In this document: one piece after another, positions 44,905 to 57,949 of the stretch
Layout: every line of letters starts with the position of its first letter
Numbering within the stretch: the first letter of the stretch is position 1
Origin: Paraphaeosphaeria minitans
Taxonomy: Eukaryota; Ascomycota; Dothideomycetes; Pleosporales; Didymosphaeriaceae
Assembly (NCBI GenBank): GCA_015832175.1
Contig: WJXW01000012.1
Location: forward strand, 1,810,798 to 1,874,797
Reading direction: 5' to 3'
Length of the DNA stretch: 64,000 nucleotides
Notes under the pieces: model-generated
What the model was told of the DNA's origin: nothing
The model's database searches: none
Seen by the model: only the letters and a program-made list of their open reading frames with translations
Translations under genes and position numbers: made by a program

Positions 44905-47900
44905 TTAACCTACCACAGGTACCTTAGGCATTTTAACCTTAATTCGCTTAAACCAGTTCTTCCAACTACTATTACGTCGCCGCTAGATCTCCTTGTCTAT
45001 GTTATACGTCCTATCCTACAGATCTACGCCCTCCTCTATTATATCCCTAAGGTTAGTAGCCATCTGTATCCGCTTCGCCTTCCACTTCTTAATATAAAAC
45101 GCGTTGTTAATGAGCGTAATTACGTAGCACTTTAATTTAGTTTGGCCACAACAGTAAACCCGTGAGAAGAACTAGGCTGTTATTAATAGATTTATATAAG
45201 GCTTAAATAGTATTACTGTGTTCGCGCGCTGTAGATTTAATCCTACGCCAGCTGTCTACAGCGTTACTACTATAATCTATGCCTTGTTAATTTTGTTTGC
45301 ATCCGTAAACTTGCGTAAGTTAGTCTTATAGTCTTTAGCTTTTGTACTTGCAGTGTAATTAAGGACATTTCCATCCCTATAGGTGTAGTATAGTATGGCG
45401 ATTAGGATTCTGGCATAGTTAGGCCATGCTGTCCTAATTACCACCTTTTGGCGCGTCTGTTTATCCTCGCGTAGCGTTTCTTAGATAGGGTCTAGTATCC
45501 TCTTTAGCGTTAACTACTTTGCGCATAACGTGGACATCTGTAACCTTATTACTAGATAACTCTAGGTAGTGGTGTTGCGTAGGAATTCTAGATACTAGAG
45601 TAGAGCGTAATCTTTAGTAAACTCCCTAGTCTTATTATCTTACTTCTTCTGCTTATTAAAAGCCTACATAACTGGCGCCACGCTCGCCATAGCTAGGGCT
45701 ATTATATATCTATGTGCCTTATTAGCTAACCCTTTTTTAGGCTTCTAGCTTAGAGGTGCTCCGCGCTCCTACTACTTTACTAGGGCTTTGTTATACTTAT
45801 GGTTTATCTCTGCCTATAGCTCGTCTTCTACGTCTTAGATCCACTTCTTCTCTCTTTTATTAGGTTTTATGTATATAGAGCGCCTTACCAGCTCACTAGT
45901 TATAGGAATAATAACGTGGTTATTAAACTAATACGTGTTTAGCGTCTAGGCTATAATAAATAATGGCGCAGCTTCTTGTGCTATATTATTAAAGTTTTTA
46001 TAAAATGCTATCTTGCAAAAGGACTTATTAGTTACACTAGATACACTAATGCTTTTGGTTATATAGCGGCGTAGGTTGTTAAAGTTATTTATCTTGTTAC
46101 TACTGTAAAGACGCTAAAGCCCTTTAAAGGTATCTATAGTAGTAGCCTAGGACAGCTGTTAGAGCGCAGCAGCACAGAAAATATAACTATTAACTAGGTT
46201 GTTCCCCTCTGGCGTACTGGATGCGCCCTAGATAATTAGGTAGCGTTAATAGGCGTTCTAGAGGGATGTGTAGGCGTATTCTATTACAGTTTGTATTTTA
46301 GACCTATTTACGGCTTAGTAGCACTTATTATATAACACGCACTTAACTACTAGGAGATCTGCTTTACGCACGTAGGTTATTAGAGTTCCTTAAAACTTCC
46401 TATCTATGCTGCGCTTCTTCCCTGTTGCGACAAGGCTAAACTTAAACTTATTAAAAACGTTTCTAATATAGTAAGGAGTTAATAAGACAATAAGATCTAA
46501 GGCCCTGGTTAGTATATACGGGTGAGGGGAAAGGATGTCTAAACTATTTAATATAAACGTATTAATCCAGGAGCTCTACTCTATGGGTAGAACATTCCCC
46601 TATTTGTCTTTCCACGTTCTGTTACTATTAATAATGCCCTAATTAGAACTTATGTTTTTAATGTTAACCCTCTTGCTGTATTTAGCAACCTCTATTGTAG
46701 AGAGAGGTAAGTGGTTCCGTAAAGCACCCTGGTTCTTACCCTCTTTAAAGGTAAAGCGAAAACTAGGGTATATTTTAAAAAAGGTGCCACTCTTAAGTAT
46801 CTTCTGTATGTCGTCTTAGAAACTAGTTAGAGCAGTACATAGGGTAATGATAAGAGTGCTACTAGGCTTAGGCTCTTAATTAAGAAAGAGTTTCTTGCAA
46901 TTAGATAGTAAGCACTAGTAGGTAATAAGGTTATAAGAATAGGAGGGGCAATTGCTATTAATTGCATTCTGTGGCAAGTGCTTTATTATATTCCTTTACT
47001 TCTATACTACCTAAACCTCTGCGTAGTTCGCCTTATAGTGCCTGGTCATAATCACCTTAAGCAAGAGCTGGATTATTTTACCTACGCCCTACTTATTACC
47101 TAGGATGCCACCGCCTGTGATTGTGCGCTCTATTAGGAAGCCCTCTATAACTAATATAATCTAGTAGGGCTCGATGCAGATGCCGTCTTTTAGCCCCTAA
47201 TATTGGAATAGGATGCCTTAGGTCTGCATTATCGCATCCTAATTCAGCTAAGGGATTACCTTTACTACCTAGCTTAAGGCTCTAGCACTTATATATACGC
47301 ATTTAACCCTTATTAACTTATTTGGCTATAGATTAATAGGCTGTATATCTTAACTATCCTTAAGCTATAGATTATATTCCTTATCACTATTATTATTATT
47401 GTTAACGTTGTCGCTTTTGTAGTTATTGTCGCTTTTATTGTTATTATTACTTTTATTATCGTCGTCGCTTTTATTATCGTTATTATTGTTAATTTCAATA
47501 AGCGTCTTCGCAGGACCAATTGTACAAAACAAAGGCAGGACTCTATTACCCTAGTCCTGCTTAGTAGTCTGCCTGTGGACACTAACGTGGCTGGGCTAGG
47601 CGATCTAGCTTTTGGTGGCGGATTTATTATTACTAGTATATACGCGAGGAAGGTGTTCGTCTTTACCCTTACCCTACGTAGCGCTAGTAGTGCTTAGTCT
47701 ACTAATAGTAGTAGTAGGTGGAAGCGTATTACTGTTACTCTAGATAGGCGCCTAGGACCTTACTCCTCTAACGTTGTTATTAGCGTTCCCACGCTTAGGG
47801 CCAAGCTCGCTTATATTGTCCTTATTGTCGCTGCTGCTAATCCTACAGCATTTACTATATTAGGATTTGCTTCTGTAGTGTCTAGCTAGATGTTTATGTT

Positions 47901-48870
47901 ATTCTAATCCACCACTATTAGTATAACTATAACTTAAGGCTGGGTAGGAAGCAGTTGTAACAATAGTAGTGTATACCCTATTAGATATAATATCCTAGAG
48001 TACAGTTTGTAGGCCTGCACGTGTCCTAATCTATATGTGGCCTTTAACACGATTTGGCAGGTACACAATACCTAACTAGGCTAACCTAAAGAGATCTATT
48101 ACCTTATCTAGGAAGTTGTCTTACTAAACACGTCTAGAACTATTACATATAGTGGAGGTGTTTACTTCGCCAAGTATAGTCTTATCGCCTATTGCCAAGT
48201 ATTCCATAAAGCGGAGATTAATATGGTCTAAATGTGGTTTGGGTGGGCAAGTGACAAGTTCCTGGCCTTACACTAATATAGATTATTTAAAGAAAGAAGT
48301 AAGATGCTATACATCCTAGTTTTTAATTATATCGCGGATAGTAGTTCCTAATAACTTAGCATTAACATCTAGCATTAGCAATAGCTTAGGCTTACGTGCT
48401 GGCGTAGGTAATAGCTTAGACTTACGTGCTAGCGCTTTATCCTTTAATTAACGCCTACTATACCTGTTTAGCATTGCGCAGAGGGCGCTCACCTTCTATA
48501 CTTTATTAGCAATGTTAATATCTAGCTTAGGGATCTTCTTAATAATCTACGCCGCGTGTAACTCCTTTAGGACAAGATAGTTGCCTTTATAATATTAGTT
48601 TTCTAGATTTATAATTAGTAATATTATTTTTAACTGCTTTTTAATACGGCTGAAGCCTATTAGGTCTAGGCTAAACGCTTTTATGTATTTGTTATCACTA
48701 AGTAAGGATATTACTGTAGATTTTAACGCCTTTAAGGACAACTATAGTAGAGCTATTATAGATCTGGTGCGCGCGCTGTCCTGCGCTAGGCAAGAAAGGT
48801 TTGTTAGTTATAGGCGTACGCTAGGGGTAGGATAGGTGTAGTTACAAGTTTGTGTTAATTCGCGAAGACT
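44905..48870 (-). pseudogene. SNF2-family helicase relic
   Basis: A minus frame of about 1,320 codons ends at TAA 44905; landmarks in phase are 48843, 48438, 47493, 47106, 45426 and 44910. It has an N-terminal helical part and a low-complexity Asn/Asp/Ser/Lys linker (47490-47385). Motif I follows as TGGGILGN-x-x-GVGK at about 47113-47070 (Glu lost, Thr to Ile). The C-terminal helicase lobe is clear at 45450-45160: KVVIRTAWPNYARILI, ASTKAKDYKTNLRKF, TAGVGLNL, NTVILFKPYIN, and FFSRVYCCGQ for motif VI. Such proteins are ATP-dependent DNA translocases of the Rad5/Swi2 type. Stops are TAG/TAA at Gln or Trp positions. It diverges from the SF1 relic. Confidence 0.8.
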
Positions 48871-49769
48871 TATAGGGTGTGGAGTTAAGGTTATAAATTA
48901 ATATTAAGTAGTAGTAAATAGAAAGATTGCGTGTTTGTTGTTACCTAAGTAAATGTGAATAGTAAACTACGTTAGTAACAAGAACGCGTGCAGGCCGCAA
49001 CTGTTATAATAAGAAGGTGTAAGGGGACTACCCAGAAGCGTAACAAGAAGTCTAGTTAAGACTAAGGAGACTAGCAGGCGTTGTATTATCGCGCAGAGGA
49101 GTAGAAGAGAAGGGGACTACCCAGTCTAGCTAGGCGAACCAATGTCCCAGCCATAATCTGTTAGCGTACTGCAGACAGTAGACAATATGTCCCACTAAGT
49201 AGAAACTTACCTTGTTGCCAGGCTTACGCGTGGAGCGTTAAGCTGTTATTAAGTCTATCGCGCGTAAGAGTGTCTTTAATACGCCTCGTGTATACGCTCG
49301 CAGCTTTACCTCGCGAACTGTAATAAGTAGAGTAAATAGCCAATCGCGTACCTTCCTATTACAGCTTGCCCAGGCTAAATAAAACCTTCGCTATCGCCCG
49401 CTCCTCTTACTGTAGTTGCCTAGGTAGTCCCCTACTTCTTCTCTTCTACTCTCAACTTTGCCTAGTATCTAGCCCTCTTAACTCTTGTTCCTTCTACTAC
49501 TCTTATACTATACCGCCGCGTTAAGTTAGGCGCGTTAAGTGGTTACTGTCGCCCCACTTACTGTTACCCTGTTAACGCCAACGCGCACCTCTACGCGTAA
49601 GTACACCTTTATAAGCACCTTTCCTAAACGCTTCCGCCTACGCCTACAAATATTAGAAACTATCTTATAGATACTTATATTAAAGTATGCTTTCTGTGTA
49701 TAAGTATGCCTAGTTTTAGTGCTAACCACCATATCTAGTCTAGCTGTTATTATAGACACCTAGGCAAAG
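48871..49769. other. Divergent spacer between two helicase relics, with inverted repeat arms
   Basis: About 900 bp. AGGGGACTACCCAG occurs at about 49022 and 49111. The reverse complement GGTAGTCCCCT is at 49423-49433. The arms 49100-49122 and 49423-49450 pair over about 23 bp with a short gap (AGTAGAAGAG...GGGGACTACC), enclosing 300 bp. This may be the old bidirectional promoter or a small inserted element. Composition is less AT-rich than in the flanks. Confidence 0.5.
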
Positions 49770-52700
49770 CACTTTACTACCTATAACACTAGCTACCTAA
49801 AGCCTAAGCCTAAGTTCTCTAAAGGCGTCACAGTCTTTAACATTACGTACAAAGATGCTGTAAACCTAGGTCCTAGACGTATTTCTATAGGCCATATCTT
49901 TATAAAAGAGCAGCTGTCTGCTACGTTAGACAACTAGACTAGTAATAGCTAGGCAACATCTTAGTAGCTTTACGATAAGTATAGATAGCTAGGCCACTTT
50001 TAAGCCAGATACCCTAGCTAACTCTGCCATAAGTGCGGTAACCCTAGCTATCTAGCGTTAGATTACTAATTTTAAAATACCTACTATACCTACAGTAATG
50101 TAGAATATAAGCGCAAAGACTATTAGAACGTTTACCTTTACTACCTAATAGAGGGCTATACTGCTGCCAACTACTGCGTAATTAACTGCGTACCTACACC
50201 CACTTAAGCTAGTTAAGCTGCAGCCACTTCTACTAAAAGTGTAGCCCCTACTAAAGATAAGGCTATACCTATAGGTTTTATAGCTATACCTACTAAAGCA
50301 TTAGGCGTCCCTACCAACACTACTATTACGCCTATGGCTGGCGAAGCTTCTACTAACTTAGAACTAGTAGAAGATTATAGTCCGCCTCTTAGTTAGTTTA
50401 AGGCCCTAGAATTAGACAAGATAGAAGTTAAGCTATATGCCACAACTATAGAGCACTATTTGTTATCTATCCAGCTGCGCCTATTAGTCTTGTACACGAG
50501 CGAAAACACAGTAAGTGGCCAGTTTACTAAGGAAGCTATCCTCTAGACCTCTACCTTTAACGCTGTTAGCCTAATCAAGACTCATGAGATATTAGTTAAT
50601 TCGCCTACAGAATCTAACTAGCGTAATCTTAACTATTTTAGTGCCTATAGCTGTAAAAAGCTAATGCAACTTATCTCTAGAGATAGCGCTACGGCCTGTC
50701 TACTCTACGTATCCTAGGAGATTAAAATAGATACTAGCCTAGATAAATAGCCCTAAGATCTCCTAGGGCTTACGCTGTTCTCTAATAGCACCTACAGCCT
50801 ACACATAGCTATAATACACGCGCTTTAAAACGCGCTACAGGAATGCCACTATATATAGGTTCACTTCTATACTGCGGCCGGCTTGTGGTTTAAGGATACT
50901 ATAAATAAGGTTTCCAAATTAATCTAAATATAGGTGAACGTTAACACTATAGCTGCCTAGTATCTACGCTAGACTATTAATATCTAGCTAGAGATATAGC
51001 TTCTACCAAATAAGCAACCTAAGTACTCTATCCTAGTACGTGAGCAGTTTAACTATTATAAGGAGTATTTTATAGTGCATTTCTATTTAGCTATTATAGA
51101 GTACAAGGCTATCCCTAACACTATGTTTATGCCTACAAAGGTGCGCCTAGTTAAGATAGGTAGTAACCTAGACTAGCGCACCTACTTTGCGCTTATTATA
51201 ATGGACAAAAATATAAACCTTTGCGTTAACGCCCTATTTAACATCTAGTTCCTTAGCGACGACGTAAGTAATAGTATAGCATGGAGAGGGTGCGTGGTGC
51301 TGCTGGTAGGTATTGCTAATAGCCTTAAGCACTCTGCCTTTATCTAGCAACCCTATAATAGTAGGTCTGGTTTCTAGTAGGACCCTAAGTTCTCTAAGGA
51401 CCACGTTATTAAGGCTAATAACTTTAATAATATTAACTAGCTGTGGGCTGCGCTAGATAACTACCTAGGTATTAAAGTCTACATTCGCGTTAAGTAACCC
51501 TAGAACTAAATTAAGTAGGAAATTAACACGCTGCGTATACTATTCTAGTAGTAGAATAAGTACGAACTAAAGCTTAACTTATTACTTAATAATAACATGC
51601 TTAATCTCCCTAATTGTAGCTATTTTAAGCAGCACATTTTAGTGTTTGGACTTAATACTGTGTAAGCTGCTATTACTAAGGCTACTAAGCTTACTAGGCT
51701 AAAGAATAAGTAGCAAGGTTTCTTCTCTTTCCTTAAGCGCTTGCGCGCCAGCGTTGGCCTTGTTTAGGGCCCTAGTAGTACAGGCAAATTGAGGTTAATC
51801 TTAGCTATTATCCTCTACCACTACGAGCTGTTTATGCGTGGCAGCAACGCCAGTTAGCTCTAGGTCACGTTACCTATTAACGCGTAGTTGGACAACCTAT
51901 GCCTATAAGCGTATAACCAGCTAATGGCTTAGTACACTGTGCTTAGTACCTAATCTACTAATATAACTATCCCTTACCCTATTGTTATTCGCCGGCACAT
52001 ACAGGAGATAGAAAAGAAGGTCTAGTAAAAAGATACGCTTGCCTTACGCTAGGCGTATAATATTAACACTAGCCCTAATTATACGCCTAACGTTGGCGGT
52101 GCCTCTGCTGGCAAGAATAAGGACAATAATACTATTCTAGAAAACCTATTTATTAAGTACCTCCTACGCACTACGTTTAACTAGCACAGTAAGAGCCTTA
52201 GTAATAATTGGCTTAAGTAGGTTAGCATCGCGGAAGGATAGTAAATGCTACACCTTGCTAGTATACCTATAGAAGGCAGGCAGCTCCACCCTATTACTAA
52301 CCTAAACCCTAGGAAGTACTCGCAGTTCTGTAACCTAATAGAGCAGTATGTGAGTGGCCATGTTATAATAGCAAAGGACATAGGGTTGCTCTAAGCCGCT
52401 GTAAACATACTAGTAGCTAACCTAGCTCTGCTTACACATGCTATCTTTATAACGCTATATACGCTGTCTAAGTACTACACCTACTCTAAGAGTAAAGTAT
52501 TCGCTATACTCTAGGACAAGACTAACAAGACCACTAAGTGCACTGCCCTCTACTCCTTTGTCTAGTTATAGCTAGACGCCTTCTACGTCCTATTTAGGGA
52601 CACGTTCTAGCCTACTCTAGTAGTGGGACTAGCTAGGCCTACAGAGACCTATTACTTCTATAAATAGACTAAGATGTCGCTCTTCTCCTACTTTGTCCTT

Positions 52701-53702
52701 AGTGGCGCCTCTTAGCACTAGTTAGATCTCTAGTATTGGTTTGTTCTAGATATAGCGGCTATAGTGAACGCAATCCTACTAGGCGAGAAGCTGTAAACTA
52801 ACCCTAGGGTTACTAATCTGCCTAATTTTAACCACGCTTGCTAGTTCTTCTGCAATAAGCTTGGCGTTCTCTAGACTATTTGCTTCCTGTAGGTGCAAGG
52901 CTAGACTAGCTTAAACATAGTTACAAAGTCTACGTATAACGTTTCCTTTATAATGCGCTATATTACTGTTATACTCTGGCTTCTCTACTAAGGGTTTAAG
53001 GGCGAAGATATAGGCATTATTATTCCCTATACAGCGTAACGCGACCTGTACATCGTAGGCGTCTATATAGTTACTAACCACCTCTAGGCTATAGATAAGT
53101 AGGATACTAATTTAAAAAAGCGTATCGCTAAGAAGCTCTTAAAAGTCACTATTTCTACTATAAATGGCCTTTAGGGTGCGTAGAGGGATGTGATACTACT
53201 AGACACTATAGTCGCTGGTAAGCTTAAATTTATGCGAGACACTAGCTATATCCTCTTAGCTATCTCTTGTCCTCGCGTTAGTCTTATTATTATTAGAGAC
53301 AGCAGCGCCTACTACAATAAAGCCTATAATAAGAAGGCGCACTAGAAGACTGCTTACTATAAGATAGTGTATTATTGCTAAGAGTAAAAATGCTTTATTA
53401 ATATTAATGGCTTAAGGCATAAGGAGCGCTAGACAAAGATTACCCTGCCAATTAGACTAGATAAGAAGCTTACTAGCGTTCACGCAATAAACAGTGCCAA
53501 CAACCAGCCCTACACCTTTGGAGATGCCAAGGACAATAGTTTGCTAGTTCTAGACTTTATTAAGGAGCTGCATAGATTGGACAGTAGCAGTATAGACGTT
53601 AGCTTTAGCAATAACAATAATAGTATATCCATTAGCAGGGGATCCAACAGCGGCCAGGCTAATACTAAGTGGGAGGTTTCTGGCAGAGCAGAAGATAGCT
53701 AG
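49770..53702 (+). pseudogene. UPF1-like SF1 helicase relic with four zinc knuckles
   Basis: One frame of about 1,310 codons keeps the same phase at 49971, 50025, 51768, 53199 and 53691. Near the N-terminus are four CX2CX4HX4C-spaced sites (49971-50012, 50025-50066, 50082-50123, 50133-50174). Most of their Cys and His codons now read Tyr, the expected RIP product of TGY and CAY. A long central region follows. The helicase core shows motif I as GPSSTGK (51768), a motif V-like GIIIPYTAQRD near 53015, and the ATP-site block STINGLQGAQRDVILLDTI near 53155-53210. These place it with the UPF1/NAM7-like SF1 family. The end has an Asn/Ser-rich tail. It is divergent from the SNF2 relic. Confidence 0.78.
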
Positions 53703-55189
53703 TAGTAATACCTAGGAGAATCCTGGTAATAATATCTAACAGACTCCTATAATATATGGTAGACTCCTTATAGGTAGTGTTATGGGGCGGCATAGTAGTA
53801 AGCTAGCCCCTAAACACTACTAACTAACTCGTATAGTTAGGATTCTAAATAAGGATTATATTCTATCTTCTCTCTCCCTATAGTGCATATATTCTTTGTG
53901 TTTATATATAAGATAAATAGCTATATATATAAGATATAGATGTAAATAGGATCTATCTATATATATAATTATAATAAGTAATATATACTTATAATTACTA
54001 TTCTAGCCTACTTTACTATTTTACTCTAGTATAGAGGCCTATTAAGTATTCTCTTTAATTAGGTAGTAATATAAAGTAGAAAGCCTTACTTATCTATACT
54101 ATAGGTATATTACGCCTCTATTAAGTACTACTAGATTTTCTACTATAAAAGATTAAAGTAGAGCTACTATTTATATAGGGAACTAGTTTTATAGTAATTA
54201 CTATTAATACTATCTATCTACCTAAATATTAAAAAGTTAGTGTTATACTATAGAAAGTAATTAATGTAATTTATAGCTTTTACTAAGTAATAGTAAATAT
54301 AAATCTTTAAATTATCTACTATATACTTAAAAGGCCCTACTTAGTAATATATAATATACTATAGAAACTTAACGTTTTAGTAGTTACTAAGATTTTATTA
54401 TATTATATAGTTGTTTCTACAGGGTATATATAATAGTAGAAGTTAAATTAATATCTAGTTAATAGCACTAGGGTAACTATACTAAACTCTACCTATGGTA
54501 AGTAATAATATAGCTATCCTAGTAGGAATTACGTAAAGTATGGTAAATTTGTATAAATAAAGATAAATTAGAAAGTATAAAATAAAGGTATATAGGAGAA
54601 ATATAAACTTATATAGACTACTATAAGCTACGAAAAATCTAGAGAAATTAATTAATATAAAAATAAGTAAGGTATTATAAATTTATGTAAATAAATATAA
54701 AGGGGAGGATAAAAAGAGTAAAACTTACTATATAAACTATAATAACATAATAAAAGTAAATATAAAACAAAGTTCTAAAATTTAAAAGCGTAATATAAGC
54801 TAATATAAATTTATATAAACATAGGTAAAGTAAAGGGATAGAATATTAAAATATATTATATAAAATATTAGACCTTTCTATAAATAAAGGTAAGGTAAAA
54901 GGTTAGCATTATAAGATAGGTTTAATAAACTAATAAAAAGTTATATAAACTTATAAGATTTATATTAATAAATACAAAGATAGATTATATAAAGCTATAA
55001 AGATTTATATATAGTAGTATATATTAGTATACACTACTAGAAGGTAGAGATATTAATAATAATAAAGGGTGAAATAAGATTATATAACTTTGTATAAAGT
55101 ACTATAAATATATATAAACTAGTATAATATAAGGTTATAAACTATAGTTAAGTCTTTTATAAGGGTATGTAAATTAATATAAAATAAAG
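53703..55189. other. AT-rich non-coding stretch
   Basis: No frame could be followed. TGTTATGGGGCGGCATAG at about 53777 resembles the start of a fungal LTR, but no matching end was found. The rest is TATA/ATAA-rich and grades into the satellite to the right. Confidence 0.45.
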
Positions 55190-56110
55190 TAAGATAACGT
55201 TATTAAAGAGTATAAAAGATGTTTATTATTCTTGTGTTAAGTTATATAAAGTAATATAAATTATTATAAAGTAATGTAAAGTTATATAAAGTAATAGAAC
55301 TTTCTATAAAGTGATGTAAGACAAGTGATTAAATATTTTATAAAGTTATACAAGGTTATATTAAGTTGTATAAAGTGATATAAAGCTATATAAAGTAATA
55401 TAACTTTCTATAAAGTAATATAACTTTCTATAAAGTAATGTAAAGCCATATAAAGTAATATAACTTTCTATAAAGTGATATATGGTGAAGGTATTAAATA
55501 TTATATAAAATTATATAAGGTTATGTTAAGTTGTATAAAGTGATGTAAAGCTATAAAAAGTGATATAAAGCTATAAAAAGTGATATAAAGCTATAAAAAG
55601 TAATATAAAGCTATATAAAGTAATATAAGGTAATATCACTTTCTATAAAGTAATGTAGGGTAAAGTTATTAATGTTCTATAAAGTTATATAAGGTTGTGT
55701 TAAGTTGTACAAAGTGATATAAATTACTATAAAGTAATATAAAGCTATATAAAGTAGCATAACTTTCTATAAAGTGATGTAAGGTAAAGTTATTAAATAT
55801 TTTATAAAGTTATATAAAGTAGTGTTAAGTTATATAAAGTAATATATATTACTATAAAGTGATGTAAAGCTATATAGAGTAATATAACTTTCTATAAAGT
55901 AATGTAAGATAAAGTTATTAAATAATGTATAAAGTTATATAAAGTGATATAAATTATTATAAAGTGATATAAATTATTATAAAGTGATATAAATTATTAT
56001 AAAGTTATATAAAGCTATATAAATTGATATAAAGCTATATAAAGTGATACAAAGTGATATAAAGTAATATAAAGCTATATAAAGTAATATAGAATAGAGT
56101 TATTAAATAT
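55190..56110. repeat. AT satellite of TATAAAGTAATATAA-type units
   Basis: Words such as ATATAAAGTGATATAAA, AACTTTCTATAAAGTAATGTAA and AAGTTATTAAATATT recur dozens of times with small changes. The unit is about 17-20 bp within a higher-order period marked by GGT(A/G)AAGTTATTAAATAT. The same satellite reappears inside both telomere-associated blocks. Confidence 0.88.
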
Positions 56111-56302
56111 GCTCTAAAGTTATTAGTTATACTAAAAAACAAACGTAGTAAGAAGAGAAAAATAAGCTTCTTATAATAAAACTTTATATAGTAGAGAAAA
56201 CTTAGGGTTTAATTAGAATAGAAATATAGTGTTATAACTAGACTAAAGGTGTACTTTTCTAGGTTAAAAGAGGGTAGGATAGGAGAAAATTTATTCTATT
56301 CT

Positions 56303-57630
56303 AAATAGTAGTATACTTTTTTATATAGTTATAAAAACTTTTACTTATTTAGTAATTATAAGTTATACTTTAAATAGTTTATTTATTTTAAGTAGCTTAT
56401 ACTAATAGTACTATATAACTACTAGAGTAAAACTAAATTTAATTTTATATTAATAATTTATATTTCTATTAAAAAGAGAATATAAAAGAAATTATTAAAG
56501 TAGTAATATTTATAAGTAGAAGTAGGACTTATAACTAATAAAACTAAATTACTAAACTATGTAGTAGATAATAAATAATTTCTAGTTATTATAAAATTAA
56601 GAAAAAAAAACTAAAGGGTTATTTTTTATTAAAGGGAAAATATATATTTCTAAAGTTATAGAAAATATAAAGTAATATAACTTTTTAAAAAGTAATATAA
56701 GGTAAAGTTATTAACTATTCTATACAGTTATAAAAGGTTGTGTTAAGCTATATAAAAGGATATAAATTATTATAAAGGGACATAAAGCTATATAAAGTAA
56801 TATGTAGTAAAGTTATTAAATATTTTATAAAGTTATATAAGGTTGTATTAAGTTATATAAAGGGATATAAATTATTATAAAGTAATATAAAGCTATATAA
56901 AGTAATATAAAGTAAAATTATATAAGGTTGTATTAAGTTATATAAAGTGACATAAATTACTATAAAGCTATATAAAGTGATATAAAGCTATATAAAGTAA
57001 TATATAGTAAAGTTATTAGATATTTTATAAAGTTATATAAAGTAATATAAATTGTGATAAAGTAATATAAAGTTATATAATATTATATAACTTTCTATAA
57101 AATAGTATAAGGTACAGTTATTAAATATTTTATAAAGGTTTATAAAGTAGTGTTAAGTTGTATAAAGTGATATAAAGTAACATAACTTTCTATAAAGGGA
57201 TGTAAGGTGAAGTTATTAAATGTTATATAAAGTGGTATAAAGCTATATAAAGTAAAATAAAGTTATATAGAGTAATATAGGATGGACTTATTAAATATTG
57301 TTTAAAGTTATTAGTTATACTATAAAACAAACTTAGTAAGGAGAGAAGAATAAGCTTCTTATTATAAAACTTTATATAGTAGAGAAAAGTTAGGACTCTT
57401 TTAGAAAAGAGATATAATATTATAAGTAGATAAGAAGTATACTAATATAAGTTAAAAGGAGTTAAAGTAGGGAAAAATCTTAAGGTAGAATAGGAAACCT
57501 GTTTATAAGTATATAGGAGAGGTGGAATAGGAAACCCGTTTATAAGTGTATAGGAGAGGTAGGATAGGAAACCCGTTCGTGAGTGCATGGAAGAGGTGGG
57601 GTGGGTGGGCCCGTTGGGATGGGAAGAACC
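56303..57630 (+). repeat. Internal copy of the telomere-associated sequence block
   Basis: It aligns collinearly with 62631-63883 from AAATAGTAGTATAC to GGGAAGAACC. Both have the AT satellite in the middle, the TTAGTTATACTATAAAACAAAC box (57308 here), and a 37-bp repeat near the right end. Here that repeat has three units (57484, 57521, 57558). The right 60 bp are GC-rich and nearly free of RIP changes. Confidence 0.9.
57484..57594 (+). repeat. 37-bp tandem repeat, three units
   Basis: The units start GGT(A/G)GAATAGGAAACC at 57484, 57521 and 57558, exactly 37 bp apart. The damage falls from left to right: the first has TTTATAAGTATATAGG where the third has TTCGTGAGTGCATGG. Confidence 0.88.
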
Positions 57631-57678
57631 TATCCAAGAGGAAGAGGTGTTAGTGGTTACAGACGCGCTAAGATTGGC

Positions 57679-57700
57679 TTAGCGTTAGGGTTAGAGTTAA
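57679..57700 (+). repeat. Degenerate interstitial telomeric repeats
   Basis: TTAGCG, TTAGGG, TTAGAG and a final TTAA lie in tandem hexamer register, in the same orientation as the terminal telomere, 48 bp to the right of the internal telomere-associated block. Four units is short, so chance cannot be excluded from the sequence alone; the position is what makes it convincing. Confidence 0.6.
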
Positions 57701-57949
57701 CGAATTAGGTAGGATTTAATACTAGAAACGCGTTAGACTAGGGGCAGAAACAATCCTATTCCCTAGCTATTTCTATTTCTTTCTTATTTTAATTTATCTT
57801 AACGTAACCTTTTATACTAATCTACTATCTCTTATTCACAAAATAGGATAGTAGTGGCGTAGGGTTTAGCTATTACTTTTTACTACTAATTCGCGATAGA
57901 GTTCTGCTGGGACGCTTAAGCTTCTGCGTTAAGTCTAGCTAACAGAGTA

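Noticed and set aside
47313..47582. Minus-strand open frame rich in Ile/Thr.
   Set aside because: It is the Asn/Asp/Ser linker of the SNF2 relic read in another phase; the SNF2 frame links up with helicase motifs on either side.
49535..49759. Arg-rich open frame on the minus strand.
   Set aside because: It has no motif and lies across the spacer and the start of the UPF1-like frame on the other strand; low-complexity chance frame.
53777..53830. Solo LTR suggested by TGTTATGGGGCGGCATAG.
   Set aside because: No CA-type end, partner or second copy was found, so it stays only as a remark.
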